A stretch of 64,000 nucleotides of DNA, taken from the NCBI GenBank assembly GCA_028023455.1, contig JAQFVV010012529.1, forward strand, positions 248,001-312,000, given 5' to 3'. The position numbers were made by a program, and so were the translations under genes. This document shows, piece by piece, positions 49,513 through 61,429 of the stretch; position 1 is the first letter of the stretch; the number at the start of each line of letters is the position of its first letter. Below the pieces are notes generated by a model, which was given only the letters and a program-made list of their open reading frames with translations, was not told the DNA's origin and did no database searches. This stretch comes from Epiperipatus broadwayi (taxonomy: Eukaryota; Onychophora; Udeonychophora; Euonychophora; Peripatidae).

Positions 49513-50111
49513 ATATATATATATTTCCCCAAAGTAGAAAATTTATTTGATTTAATCGCAATAAACATTATTGATAAATTATTGATTTTGATTGAGAGTA
49601 TTTTTTTAATTTTTTTGTTGATTTTAAAATTGAAAAATGTTATTCATCACTTACATGAGAAACAGGTATTTTATAAATAAATGAAATGTGCATTGTATAT
49701 CTTGCAGAATGCATCAAGATTCAGTTAGATGATTTTATATAATATTTGCACTTTTATATTTGCCAAGGTGAGTCAGTTTGTAAATGGGATAAAAATAGTC
49801 TCATAGTAGATAGTACAGAATAATTTTAAGTATGATATTTAATTATTTTATGTTATATAATTTATTCCCTAAAATAAAGAGATCGTGAAATTTCTATAAT
49901 ATAAGAAGTTATAATACTATTCAAGCATGGTTTTAAAAGTTCAAATTCTTCAGTATATCTGACAAAAACATATCTGAAATATATGTATAGTGTAAAAAAT
50001 TAGCTTGTTTTTTTTTTTTTTTTACATTGAATAGCATTTAACAATTCAATTAATGCCTGCAAGAAAGTATTAATATTTCTCAAATAATTAGATATATATC
50101 ATTATTTTCAG
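49513..50111. other. End of intron 4
   Basis: AT-rich sequence with a long T tract at 50010-50025 and the ATTTTCAG acceptor of exon 5. Nothing else seen. Confidence 0.6.
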
Positions 50112-50225
50112 GAGCAGTCAGAGTAGGATTAATAGATGGTGAACCTGTCATAAATCCCACACGAAAAGAAATGTCTCAGAGCTCTCTTGATCTTGTTGTC
50201 ACAGGTTCACAAGGAAATAGTGTTG
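50112..50225 (+). CDS. PNPT1: PNPT1 exon 5 of window (end of RNase PH 1)
   Basis: The exon completes the Gly codon and reads [20 protein letters not shown], then [18 protein letters not shown] plus one base. This is the AVR(I/V)G.IDGE...NPTRKEM block of PNPT1, which closes the first RNase PH fold. The acceptor is ATTTTCAG at 50111 and the donor is GTAAGC at 50226. A large palindromic repeat ends about 600 bp upstream in the preceding intron. Confidence 0.95.
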
Positions 50226-50539
50226 GTAAGCACATTATTATTTTTTATTATATTTAGATAAATTCAAAAATAAAATGTTTAGTTATAGATAATCCAGTTT
50301 TGAAAGTTTATGGCTGAAGATAAATTTTTAGTATTGCAGATTAATTGTTTATTTATTTAATTTAATTACAGAAATATTCTTTAATAAAAGTTAAATAAAA
50401 AATGTTACTACTTTTTTGGGGCAATAAGAATTGTATGAAGAAAGCTATAAAATCCATAGAAAAATAGTTACATGAATTATAAAACAAATATGCCATCTTT
50501 GTTTTAAATAACAAGTAATCTTCATTAATATATATATAT

Positions 50540-52716
50540 TGTAACAAGCACAGACGACGTTACATTGTGTTTTTATTATTAAACATGTTCGCATTTAAAA
50601 ATTTTCTTTAAGAATTAAAAATTGAAATTAAATATCATCTTAAACTCGTATATATAAATCGCACAGATTAAAAAAAAAAAAAAAATTATTAAAATAAAAC
50701 TTTATTAAAAATAGAAAGGTATTTTAAAAACAAAAACTTAAAAAGATTTAGAGATAAAAATATATCTTTAATCTTGGAAAACACATTAATTAATCAGAAA
50801 TGGAAATGATTGTTTTAATTAGTTAAATGTAAACTAGCCTTGGGCATTTAAATGTAAAAGCATCGGTCAGATAGGAAAACAATAGAAACTAATAGCCAAT
50901 GAAGAGAAAAGCAATGGAATCGAACCTCAGCGAAAAGACTGCCTCATCGATGACGCAATGTAAATTCAATCCTTCAAATTAATATAAAAAGACAAGTTTG
51001 GAAATTATTAAGGATGATAGATTATTTACGATGTGACAGATATGTGTTAGTGCGGAAGTGAAGGAGAAGGGATGGAAAAGACGCACTCTTCAATCCCTTC
51101 AGTTTTGCCAAAGAAAGAAAGAGAAATGAACTATCGTTTTCTACATTGAGGACCAACTAAACTAAAAAACCTCCGAATGAATAAATAAAACAATGGCTAA
51201 ATGGATACCAATCTTTTTAGGACGGCGTGGGAATTCACGTTCAAACGGCAAGGAACATATAAAGATGAACTGTTAAAAAAACCGTAAGAACTTTATAATT
51301 TATGAACATTAAATTAAAAACTTTCCATATATAAAAAATACAAATAGAATCCTATCTGACCAACGTAAATTAATATTAATAATGTTATTTGATATTTTTT
51401 TTTTATTTAAAATCATTTCCATTTATTTATTTTTTGTTCTTTAAGTTTTATTATGATTTCTGTTTTCCGTTAAGTAAATTATATAAATGTTAAACTTAAG
51501 TCGGGCGTGAATGGCTGTATAGATTTGTAAAGTTATATTAGGGGAGGGTAATCTTAGGTTATTTGTGTCGTAGTTGAATTGGGTCAATGGATGGGATATA
51601 TTGGTGTGATTAGTAGATGTAATATCAGATTCGCTACGGGCAGAATCGTTTCATACGCCGCACTCACCCGTTTGCCTATGGAAGGAATTATAAGACGGAG
51701 AACGCAGTTCCTTTCTATGGAGTTTTTTTTTATTGCTCTTCTTGTCAGATAGATGTCATATTCCTATTTGACGAGAGGCAATTTCTTCTCTTAACTTTTT
51801 GGTGCTGCCGTATTTCGTATTACATTGAATGCATCGATATATCAGATAAATTGACGCCAGTTTTGGCTGCGAACCTTTAGCCTAAGGTTAAATAGGGATA
51901 GAATGTTTTATTTTCAAATGCAAATCTATGTAGTCTATTCATACTCGACACTAAATAAAAATGCATTAAATTTAAGTTGTTTATAGACGCTTGCATGGAT
52001 TGGTTATCGGTTAAGTATGTTTTGGGTTTTCATATTTGATCAAAATATATAGACATTCGATAAATAATGATACCTTACGGTGAGTATCTATAATGTATTT
52101 ATTCGGATGTCTTTTAAGTTATTGGTGACAATGCAAGTATCTTATGGTGAATACTATTGGGTTACTTATAAATTTCCCTCTGCAATTGTCGGTATCAATG
52201 ATTTTATATTTTGATCGTTTATGTTTATTTTGAAATGTTTTTAACCGTTGTAATCTATGTAACCGATCTATACTCAACATTTTAAAACAAACTTTTATAA
52301 ACTCCTCTGTGCGAACTTATAAAAAATTAAAATGTAAAGTTGTAAAAATTAAAATGTAAATTAAAATCAAAGTTAAAAATGTAAGTTAAATTTTAAAAGG
52401 TAAACTGATGCTAAAATAATTTTAAATCTTATATATGTGCGTTAATAAATGTTTGTATGTTAATTACTGGCAGTGGCTTATTTTATTCTTTTTTTATATA
52501 CTCTTAGATTATATTATTTAATCTCTGCTCTTCCTCTGAGCTAGTGACATGGGCTAACGACCGGAACCAAAATATTTAAAAAAGAAATTATTTTTATTAT
52601 TATTTTTTTTTTGACTTATGTATCTGCCTACTTTATAAATTTTTCTAGGTTCAAATGTCTAGATGGCGCCCTGTAGTGCAGATCATGTTAAGCTCTCTAT
52701 TCTCCGGATCGTTACA
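50540..52716. mobile_element. LTR-like element (possible solo LTR), 2.2 kb
   Basis: It starts TGTAACAAGCAC directly after a TATATATAT tract and ends GGATCGTTACA directly before another ATATATATAT tract. The ends are therefore TG...CA with short inverted TGTAAC/GTTACA, as in LTRs; a target duplication cannot be sized because the flanks are TA repeats. Its last 880 bp are related to the first 530 bp of the window, so it is a dispersed repeat. No coding domain is present, hence solo LTR or non-coding element. Confidence 0.65.
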
Positions 52717-55700
52717 ATATATATATATCAAGACATTTTTAAAAATAAAACTTTTTGGCAAGTGGTGATAATTTAAATATAACATTAGAATTTGAATCTG
52801 AATTGCTGAATAATTAAAGAATGTAACTGTCATTGTTCAAGTACATTATTACAGTTAATGCAGATACATGTCTGAGAAGTTCATGATAAGTAAGCATATG
52901 CCAGCTTAAATGACCAAAGGTAATAAGGTTAAAAAGAAAAAATGCAAAGAAGAAACAAAAGACTGCTTGTAACCAGAAATGATACTTAATCTGAGATAAA
53001 ACAATATCAACCTGAAAGATAGTAAATTTTGTTTGCATTTTAAAAGGCAACAATAGATATAGCACTAATTTTCGTATCTGGGGGTGATTATTCAGTTTGT
53101 AAATGTGGACTTTGTCAATAAACTAATGTATATATATTGTAACAGAATGGACTCTCAGGGGTGAACCTGGGGTGATGACATTCATCATTAACAACCCCAA
53201 GTCAATACATAATTTAAATACAATATTAAATACAAATGATTATCATGAATATGAAGGATGAGCATGAGAGATTGACACAGAACAAACTAATTATAAGTAA
53301 CTATAAGTTCTCCAGCATTACAGAAAAGCAATAATCATCATCATCATGAATGATCAACAATAAAAATAAATCAAATCATTCTTGTGATTGGATTTGAAAT
53401 GTGTCTACTATAGACCAATTTAATTATTTAGCCCTTTCCAGCTTGGGGCAGATTATTTAAACAATAATTTGGATGCACAAATTTAAGTACTAATCCATAG
53501 AAATATAATAAAAAAAATAATGCTGAGATACTAAAACATGTTGATCATCATCAATGCTCTGGCCACTTAGTACTTTTAATGTACTGGTCAACCATAAACC
53601 TAATTTTTAAATAAATATTTAAAATGAAATGTAATGCATGGACTTTAAAGGACAATAAATATTTAAAATGAAATGTAATGCATGGACTTTAAAGGACATC
53701 TCCTTTGCACCATCCAGTATTAGAGAAGTAATGAAATTAATTGGATGTCCATAAAGACTAAATATAAAACCTTTTTATATAATAGACCATTATGCACGAA
53801 TCTAGTTCAGAGAGCAAAAGTTCTATAATTATTACTGTGACCAAGAGGTATAATACAAACATAATATTCTAAAACTATTTCAGATTGAATAAATTCACTG
53901 GAATAACTTTAAACAAAGAAATATAAATTTATTAGTAACAATTAAAATGAAATTAAGGTCTGCTGACTATTCTGTAAATATAAATTTGGCATTCTGATTT
54001 TGATTAATACCATAAGCTATCACATTGTGATTTACAAATATCTCATATTAGGTTTACATAAACACATATCAGCACACCCACATGCCTATATAAAAAAGAA
54101 CATTTAAATTGTAATAAACTAATAAAATTCAATAATTCATTTTAATAATTCATAAAGTGTGATTGATTTTAATACATGGTTCTACATGACATTCATCTAC
54201 ATAAATACACAGACATGCTTTGTAACATATGGGAATTGTTGTATAATAAAAAAAAAAGTTATCACATTTTAATGATATATAAATAATGACTGTTTTTAAA
54301 TATATATACGGGTATCCATGGAAATATTGTGTACACTGATATTTATATAGTACAATATTTTAATTTGTCAAAATAATAAACTTATTAAAAATATATTTTT
54401 CACAATTCCATGTTGAAAATATACATAAAATTTACACGTGTGTGTGTGTATAAAAAAATAGTATGAATCAAAGTTATTAATTCATTCATTATTTCTAATG
54501 GTAAAAAAAAAAACTTTTCTTTTAAAAAACAAACTATTTTGATTGGAAAGTTTCATTTAAAATTCAGGTCCTTGCAGCTCATTTTCAATATTTTTTTAAA
54601 AAAATCCTGTTTTCCTCTCTTTTTTAATGAACAATATCGGAAACAAATAATCTACACACAAGTGTGTCATTTATTATTTTCTTTTCTTGTTTTATTTTTA
54701 GTTGACAAGTCATTTACTTTTAAAATTTGTTAATGAGAAATTTTAACTCATTTTCAAGGAAATATTTAAAATACTATCACTCTCAATATATATGACATTA
54801 CTCACCAGTTGTACTTTATATATATTTGATGTACTTTTATCTGTATAGATAAAACAGTATACATATAAACATTCTTCAACAAGCTGATGGACTCTAGATA
54901 AGCTGATCCCTTCTAAACAATAGACTGGCTTATTATCATCTTCAGAAAAGGTATAATCCAATAACTTGGTCTGTAGTGAGCTCCCTTCAATCTTTGTTAT
55001 CTAATACACTTATATATATATGGGCTATGAACAGCATAAATGGTGGATCATGCTTCAATGTGAATCCAAGCTTTACTGCTGTGAACTAATAGCAGCAGTT
55101 GGATTTGCACTGTCTTGCCTTCAGTTATATCTTCATAGTAACTCTACTACTATAAAACTTTAAAAAACTCCTAATCTTTTTTTTCAATCCTTTTATAGTC
55201 AGGATGGGAAAAAACCACAGTAATTAAAACAAGTTTTCTTTATTTTGATTGTAAAAAGTTAATGATTTTTCAATTTACTTTAATTCTTTCAAAAATAACT
55301 TTGTAGGATTATTATCAACATATGTTATACAAGCATTAATTTTAAAAAAATTTAATCTAATCAAAATAGATAGTGGAATTTTATAATTACCAGTATATTT
55401 ATTGTAACATAAAACATGCTTATTTTAATTTTAAAATCAGAATTAATAAAATATTAATTAGACCTTTTTAAAGGTTTAATTTGTAAATGATTTTTTTTAA
55501 ATTCAAAATTATTTAATTCTTAACTGTTATTCTAGTATAATATAGAAAATATCTGTACAAAAAATTGTCTTTGTTTATTTCCTTTTCTTTCAACTTTATA
55601 TGCATACATGCACACACACTACTATATTGTTGTATGCCATGATACACATAACTCTTTCAATATATTTATCAATTCTAATACAAAAATAAATTTTAATTGA

Positions 55701-56145
55701 AATGAAATAAGCCTAGCAGTTTAGACTACTGAATTATTTAGTACCTTTAAACATTTTATTTTTAAATCAAATGGCATGAAGTTTTTTTTGCTTAATTAGA
55801 ATAAGGATCAATAAAAAAGTATGAATGTGTATCTGGAAATGTGAAATATAAATGAGTCTATATTTTATATCTGGTTTATTTTGTTATGACTTACAGCTTT
55901 AAAATTCTTTTAAACAACATGTAAACAAACAGAGTTTAAGATTTTTGTGAGCTAAGAAAATTTTGAATAATGGGGGTGGGGTGGGGGAATGAAAGTCAAT
56001 CAGAGCAGATAGAGTATAATAATTTAATGTTTTCAATCACTATCATTATCATTTTTTTTTTACATATAATTTTCAATAAATTATTTATAAGTTCAACTAA
56101 TGATTAAATCTTTATAAATTTATACATTTTTTTTATGTCTTTCAG
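52717..56145. other. Rest of intron 5
   Basis: AT-rich. At 53139 another TGTAACAGAATGG start follows a TATATAT tract (compare 36144), with no clear right end. Bases 54960-55150 are slightly GC-richer without a recognised domain. A G-rich run lies at 55972-55987. Confidence 0.45.
53610..53697. repeat. Exact 44-bp tandem duplication
   Basis: The 44-bp unit at 53610-53653 (starting AATAAATATTTAAAATG and ending CTTTAAAGGAC) is repeated without change at 53654-53697. Confidence 0.95.
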
Positions 56146-56332
56146 TGATGCTTGAAGCTGCAGCTGAGAATGTTTTACAACAAGATTTTATCAAAGCAAT
56201 TAAAAGAGGTTTAAAAGAGACTCAGATTATTATTCGATATCTTAATGATTTACAAAAACAAATCGGACGACCTAAAAGAGAACTTACAAAAGTTAAAGTA
56301 CTTTCAGAGGAAGTTCAAGAAGCTATAAAACT
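56146..56332 (+). CDS. PNPT1: PNPT1 exon 6 of window (into helical linker domain)
   Basis: At 187 nt this is the longest PNPT1 exon here. It starts VMLEAAAENVLQQDFIKAIK, matching the VMLEA.AEN.LQQDF..AIK segment of PNPT1 that links RNase PH 1 to the all-alpha RNA-binding linker domain. The rest (RGLKETQIIIRYLNDLQKQI and onward to EAIKL) is helical and charged and diverges more from vertebrate sequence, as this domain normally does. The acceptor is TCTTTCAG at 56145 and the donor GTAAGT at 56333, two bases into a Leu codon. An apparent Met at the second residue is only the conserved internal VML Met, not a start. Confidence 0.95.
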
Positions 56333-56413
56333 GTAAGTTGCACTAGTTAACAATTATAATAATAAATGAAAATAACCATTCATTCATTATTTATTTAATT
56401 TGTTTTGATTTAG

Positions 56414-56465
56414 AATGTCAGAAAATCGTCTGCGAGAAATCTTTCAAGACTTTTCTCATGATAAG
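56414..56465 (+). CDS. PNPT1: PNPT1 exon 7 of window (helical linker)
   Basis: The exon completes the Leu codon and reads MSENRLREIFQDFSHDK, ending on a codon boundary. It aligns with the MERLYAVFTDYEHDK segment of human PNPT1. It is separated from its neighbours by introns of only 81 and 93 bp, in strong contrast to the kilobase introns elsewhere in the gene. Acceptor TTTAG at 56413; donor GTATTA at 56466. Confidence 0.93.
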
Positions 56466-56558
56466 GTATTATATGTTATTTAAATAATTAATTATAAATT
56501 TTAAGCACAGTGAATGTCAGAATTTTTGCATATTTAATATTAAATTTTGTTCAATTAG

Positions 56559-56616
56559 ATATCAAGAGATGAATCTGTCAGTGTTATTCGTCAAGATATA
56601 GCTGAAAAATTAAAAG
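56559..56616 (+). CDS. PNPT1: PNPT1 exon 8 of window (helical linker)
   Basis: Phase-0 exon reading ISRDESVSVIRQDIAEKLK plus one base. It matches the VSRDEAVNKIR.D.EEQLKEK stretch of PNPT1 in the helical domain. The acceptor is CAATTAG at 56558 and the donor GTATCT at 56617. The frame joins exactly to the next exon. Confidence 0.93.
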
Positions 56617-58218
56617 GTATCTTTGGGATATATGAAAATGTATATAAATATATATCACTTGAATGTATATTAAAGTTTCTAGCTAATAGGTGTTACAGTT
56701 AAGCTGTAACAATTGCTTGTCATGAATAATAATTGCTCTTGTTTATTTTAATCTAAAACATAATTTGTTCTAAATCTTATATTTATAGCTACATTATAAA
56801 CTTAAAAAAGTCTTGTAGAACATTAAGATGCATAACTTCTCAAATATTTTCAGTCCGATTTCATTATAATCAGCTGTAGATGTCTCTTTATATTAATTAT
56901 ACATAAAGGAGCATCTGATGATAAATCATTTAATAATTGGAAGATTTAAAAAACAGGTCCAAAATAATGAAAATCAATAATAGTAACAACAGTAATAATA
57001 TTTAAAAAATGAAGCAAATGTATTATAAGCATCCTGCAAAATATGTAACTTACATATAAGCTAGAAACTAATCTGGGGATATTAAATGGGTAAGCACTAG
57101 CTAAGAATATTGGTGTACAAATGTACCATCCATTGATTACTATGATTTGTACTACGTAGAATTATTGTAGGGAGAGAGTTGTTACTATTTATATATATGT
57201 TTGATATATATATAATAAGTAAATATAATGTCATTTAATTTTGGTTTTAATATATTGTGCAATAATGAAATTTTGATTCTTAATTATACCAAATCAGAAA
57301 GATGGATAAGTCAAGTAATGAAATCTGTGATGATTTTCTGTATTCGACAAAAATTTCATATTTCTCAAGCTATATGAAATTTAGTTGCTGACATTTAACA
57401 GCTATGGCTTTAAATAAAAACAATTTCAAATGCCTATGTCATGGTTATTGTATAATAAATCTGTATTCCTTATATGAAAGCGTAAAGTTCTACAATCTGT
57501 GTACATTTTTTTTTTTTTTACCTAAAATTTTGTTATTTATTTGTAAATCATTATCATTTTTAAAAATATTTCTTTGATATACCACTCACAATAAGATGTA
57601 ATGTGAGTAATAAATCAAATCTTGTGGGTGTAATAGAATTTACTCATATAAAGAAAAATTGGAACCAATCATTTGTATTATTTGAAGACATGCATTTCAT
57701 TTTGTTATTTGTTGCCTCTGGAAATGCAATATACTTTTGGTTAATTAAAATTTATTTTCCCTATTCATTTGTTAGGGGAAAAAATTTATTTATTAATTCC
57801 AGAACAAATTTGTTTTATTTTTATGATTTAATTTCTTTTTGTATGTGATAATTTATTTTTTCTATTTATCTTATTTCAGTGTTAAATTATTTTGATCATT
57901 AATTATAATGTAATATTAAGTAAAGTAAAATAAATTTTCACAAACAATTTATCTTAAATACTAAATCATTTTTTAAAATTATACAAAGTGCAAGACTAAA
58001 TAAAAACATATTTTATGCGAAGTTTGTTTTCTTGATAATGATAGAATTAATGAATCTTAATTATTTTTATGAACTAATGGAGAATTTTATCACTTAAGAG
58101 ACCAAAATATCTTTTGATTTTTTTTTCTTTTATTATTATTTTATTATGTTTTTGGATACTTGTACATATATCTTTGTGTGTGTATATATATATTGTAATA
58201 ACCATATATATATTGTAG
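56617..58218. other. Intron 8
   Basis: AT-rich with a diverged foldback family A fragment at about 57048-57180. The acceptor end is a TA-rich stretch (58180-58218). Confidence 0.55.
57048..57180. repeat. Diverged foldback family A fragment
   Basis: Contains GAAACTAATCTGGGGATATT, then AAGCACTAGCTAAGAATATT and CCATCCATTGATTAC...GTAGGGAGAG. These match, with many differences, the right arm of the copies at 10.6 and 20.6 kb. Confidence 0.7.
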
Positions 58219-58315
58219 AGCGTTATCCAGAAGTTGAACTACCTTTAATTGTAGACTTTTTTAATAATCTTGCTAAAGAAATATTCCGAGATCTTATTTT
58301 TGAAACTAAAATTAG
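58219..58315 (+). CDS. PNPT1: PNPT1 exon 9 of window (end of helical linker)
   Basis: The exon completes a Glu codon and reads ERYPEVELPLIVDFFNNLAK, then EIFRDLIFETKI plus two bases. It corresponds to the F.EADPYEI...FN.VAKEVFRS segment of PNPT1, the last helices before RNase PH 2. The donor is GTAAGA at 58316. The acceptor (ATTGTAG at 58218) lies behind an unusual tract of TA dinucleotides, with hardly any pyrimidine run. Confidence 0.92.
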
Positions 58316-60841
58316 GTAAGAGCTCCTTATTAATTTTTTTGATATGTTTTATATTCTATAGTTGGCTATGTGAGAAAGTTTTTCTCTTTTTTTTATATAT
58401 TTGATTTTTAAATATAGTCTTTGCTTGGTAGAAATTGTGAATACATCAAGAAAGATAATTTATATAATTTAGTTACTAATTTTTTTTGTGAAATATCTCT
58501 ATATATAATATATAAAAACCTATGAAAACGTTGGATTTAAAGATAATGATAATAATAATAATAATAATAAAATTATGACTAAATATAAAGCAAAAAATAA
58601 TATTGATTATTTATGACCGCTCAAATAATTTTAACAATTGTTTACTGAGAAAATTATAAACTGTGTAGATATACTTTTAGATAATTCATTTGAGAGGGTG
58701 TTATAAATTTAGTGAAAGAACTGATAAAAATATATTTCTTTGTATAACAATTGTCTTGGTAACACTCAGTTGTTGTCTTTTGAAATCTTGTTGACAACTT
58801 TCAATAAAATAAACATATACATATGTCATGGATAAACTAAAGGAATTTACATATTTTTATCATATTTATCAACAGTGATTAACAACTTTATTGAGGTAAT
58901 ATAGATCCATCGAATATATTGCTTTAAATTATGTGTTAATATTTTTTGAGATCTTGCACTATTAGTAACACAAATATATCAATAACAAATACAGCCATAT
59001 ATTTAATTATACTAAATGTTTATAAGAAAATTATATTATTTCATTAACTAATTACTTGTAAGAAAATTATATAATAGAAATAAGCTAATGTTTATAGAGA
59101 TAATAAGCAGATTTTCAAGTTAAGTAAATTTTTTTTTTATCAAGAAAGAAAAAAAATGAATAAACTGTTCAAATTAGCTGAATGTGATAAAAATATATAT
59201 AAAAGAATTGGTATATTTTTAAATAAAAATAGTAAATCAAGACATAATTTTTGCTTAACAATGCAGATGTGAGTAAAGGTAAGCCATGAACTCAATGCCT
59301 GTAATAATATGTCACATTCTTCAATAGAGATGAAGTCTGCATCATACTGTAATTATATATATATATATATTTACAGTCAATACATAGACATTCGTCTAAT
59401 CAATTCAGATTTACCAAGAACTTTTATATTCCAGATAATAATAGCTGGATTATCTATTTAGTGAACATTATTGGATGGCTAACTGGATTGTTTAAAAGTT
59501 CATCCACTTTGGATTCAAATCTCATACTATGAGCATGAGAGACAGATGAACTAAACTGTTCCATATATCTCTTAAAATTATTATGAAATATTTATTCCTT
59601 TCAAAACAATGACTTAAAAAAAAATTAAATACAATTTGGAGAAATTTTTTAAAAAAGAAAGAAAGTCATTTTGTGGCTTCCAAACATAAATAAAAAAATA
59701 TTTTTTTTAAAAAGTTTTCCACATTCATACAATTTAAGATAATGCTATCTGTGGGAAAGATAAATTGTAAAGCATCAACTATTGATTATACTATTTTCAG
59801 AATGTTACTGTCTTATTCTTAGATAAAAAAGTTCTGATTGGCTTCAAAATATACACTGGGGAAATGTGACAGACATCTCTTTCAAAAGGATTTAAGTAAA
59901 GACATTATTACTAGGTTTAATAATTTCAGTCATATGCTCTGAGTTTTCCTTTCAAAAATTGCTCTCTATCATAGTTTATTAAAACTTTTAAATAAAAATG
60001 TTGATATATGTATTGTTTAAGTAGCATGCTGGAATGAAATAAAGAATGTAGTTCAGAAATGCAGTTAATAAATTTGTTTGGTTTACACACAGTTTTGATG
60101 GTGTTGGAAACTAGAATAGTTTGGAATGCATGTTGAATTGTCAATTTGCTTTATACTTGAATTGATGTTGTTTGTGTGTGTGTGGTATGTGCATACATCT
60201 AATATCAAGCAGTCTTTAAATACTAACTTGAGAACAACAACCTTCTATAAAAGAATAGTGTGGGAAAATGCATTACTCAAGACACTTACCAACTACCAGG
60301 TAGTGAGGGTTTAATTTTTATATTTCTTGTTTTACATTTTTGATAATAATAAATAGTTAACTGTTTACCAAACAATAATTAGATGGCTTTTTGAGTTGGT
60401 TGTGCACCATCTTTCTGAAAGAAAAAGTTCTCAGATAGATTGTAAGCTAAATAAAATTTCAAAGTCTCATCAATATGAAAAGCAATGATCAAAATATATA
60501 GATAAGTAAAAGAACAGTAGTTGAAATAAGCATTAAGCAAGTAGTCTTCAAACCAGTAACCTAGCATGCATCAAGATTCATGATGCACAAGATGACATGA
60601 AAGACTAAAATCATTTATTTATGGAAATTTAAAAAAAAAATTAATGATTGCTGTTACCATGAAAAACTCTTTAAGTTATTGATAATTTTAATAACTATAT
60701 CTTTGATTATTGTTATTAATTATTAAGTATATATAGTACACCACATAAACATAATGATTTAATAAAGTTACAATAGTATCTGATCGTTTATTGCCTAAGA
60801 ATTTTAGTTCATTAATTTATTGTTAATATTTTTTATTTTAG
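58316..60841. other. Intron 9
   Basis: AT-rich. It has an (ATA)n microsatellite at about 58544-58569 and a TA tract near 59351. No gene or bounded transposon identified. Confidence 0.55.
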
Positions 60842-60944
60842 GTGCGATGGTCGTGATGCCACACAACTGAGGCCTATTTTATGTGAAGTTGATATATATA
60901 AACCCTTACATGGTTCAGCTATTTTCCAAAGAGGACAAACTCAA
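60842..60944 (+). CDS. PNPT1: PNPT1 exon 10 of window (start of RNase PH 2)
   Basis: The exon completes an Arg codon and reads [20 protein letters not shown], then [15 protein letters not shown]. The RCDGRD, LHGSA and FQRGQTQ motifs mark the start of the second RNase PH domain, the one that holds the phosphorolytic active site in PNPase (R.DGR...THGSALF.RGETQ in bacteria). Acceptor TATTTTAG at 60841; donor GTAAAT at 60945; the exon ends on a codon boundary. Confidence 0.96.
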
Positions 60945-61429
60945 GTAAATTTATATTATTGTTAGGATGTATGTTTATGCATCTAAAAAATTTTCAGTCA
61001 TGCATAAATTTAAATTCTATGCTAGAAACCATTTGAAATTCTCATCTGCAAGTATATTGCTAAATATTATTAAAATCTAAAATTTTAATATCTTTTATTG
61101 CTATTATTTCAGAATTTTGTAATAATGATTTATTCATTGAATGGCAAATTTAATGGATGGTTGGACTTAATTGTTCACTTATGGCGTACAGAATCACAAA
61201 TTTTAAAATTGAATTTTAAATAAATGTTAATGTAAAGAAGGCTTTTGACTTATTCATAAATAGTCATTGTTATTATTATGAAATATCTGTACATAGTTTT
61301 TTTTAGAATATAAAAAAGCACAATGCAATAAAATGTGAGGATTTTAAAATAAATATAATCTCTCATGCAGCTGATGCATTATTGAGAGACAATTGTATAT
61401 TAATTTAGTTATAATTGTACCAAAAGAGG

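Noticed and set aside
55972-55987. G-rich run that might form a G-quadruplex
   Set aside because: Only three runs of four or more G are present on the + strand; four runs are needed for a standard intramolecular quadruplex.
57603-57848. 81-codon frame in intron 8
   Set aside because: Rich in Phe, Ile, Asn and Lys as expected from random AT-rich DNA; no homology recognised and lies inside a PNPT1 intron.
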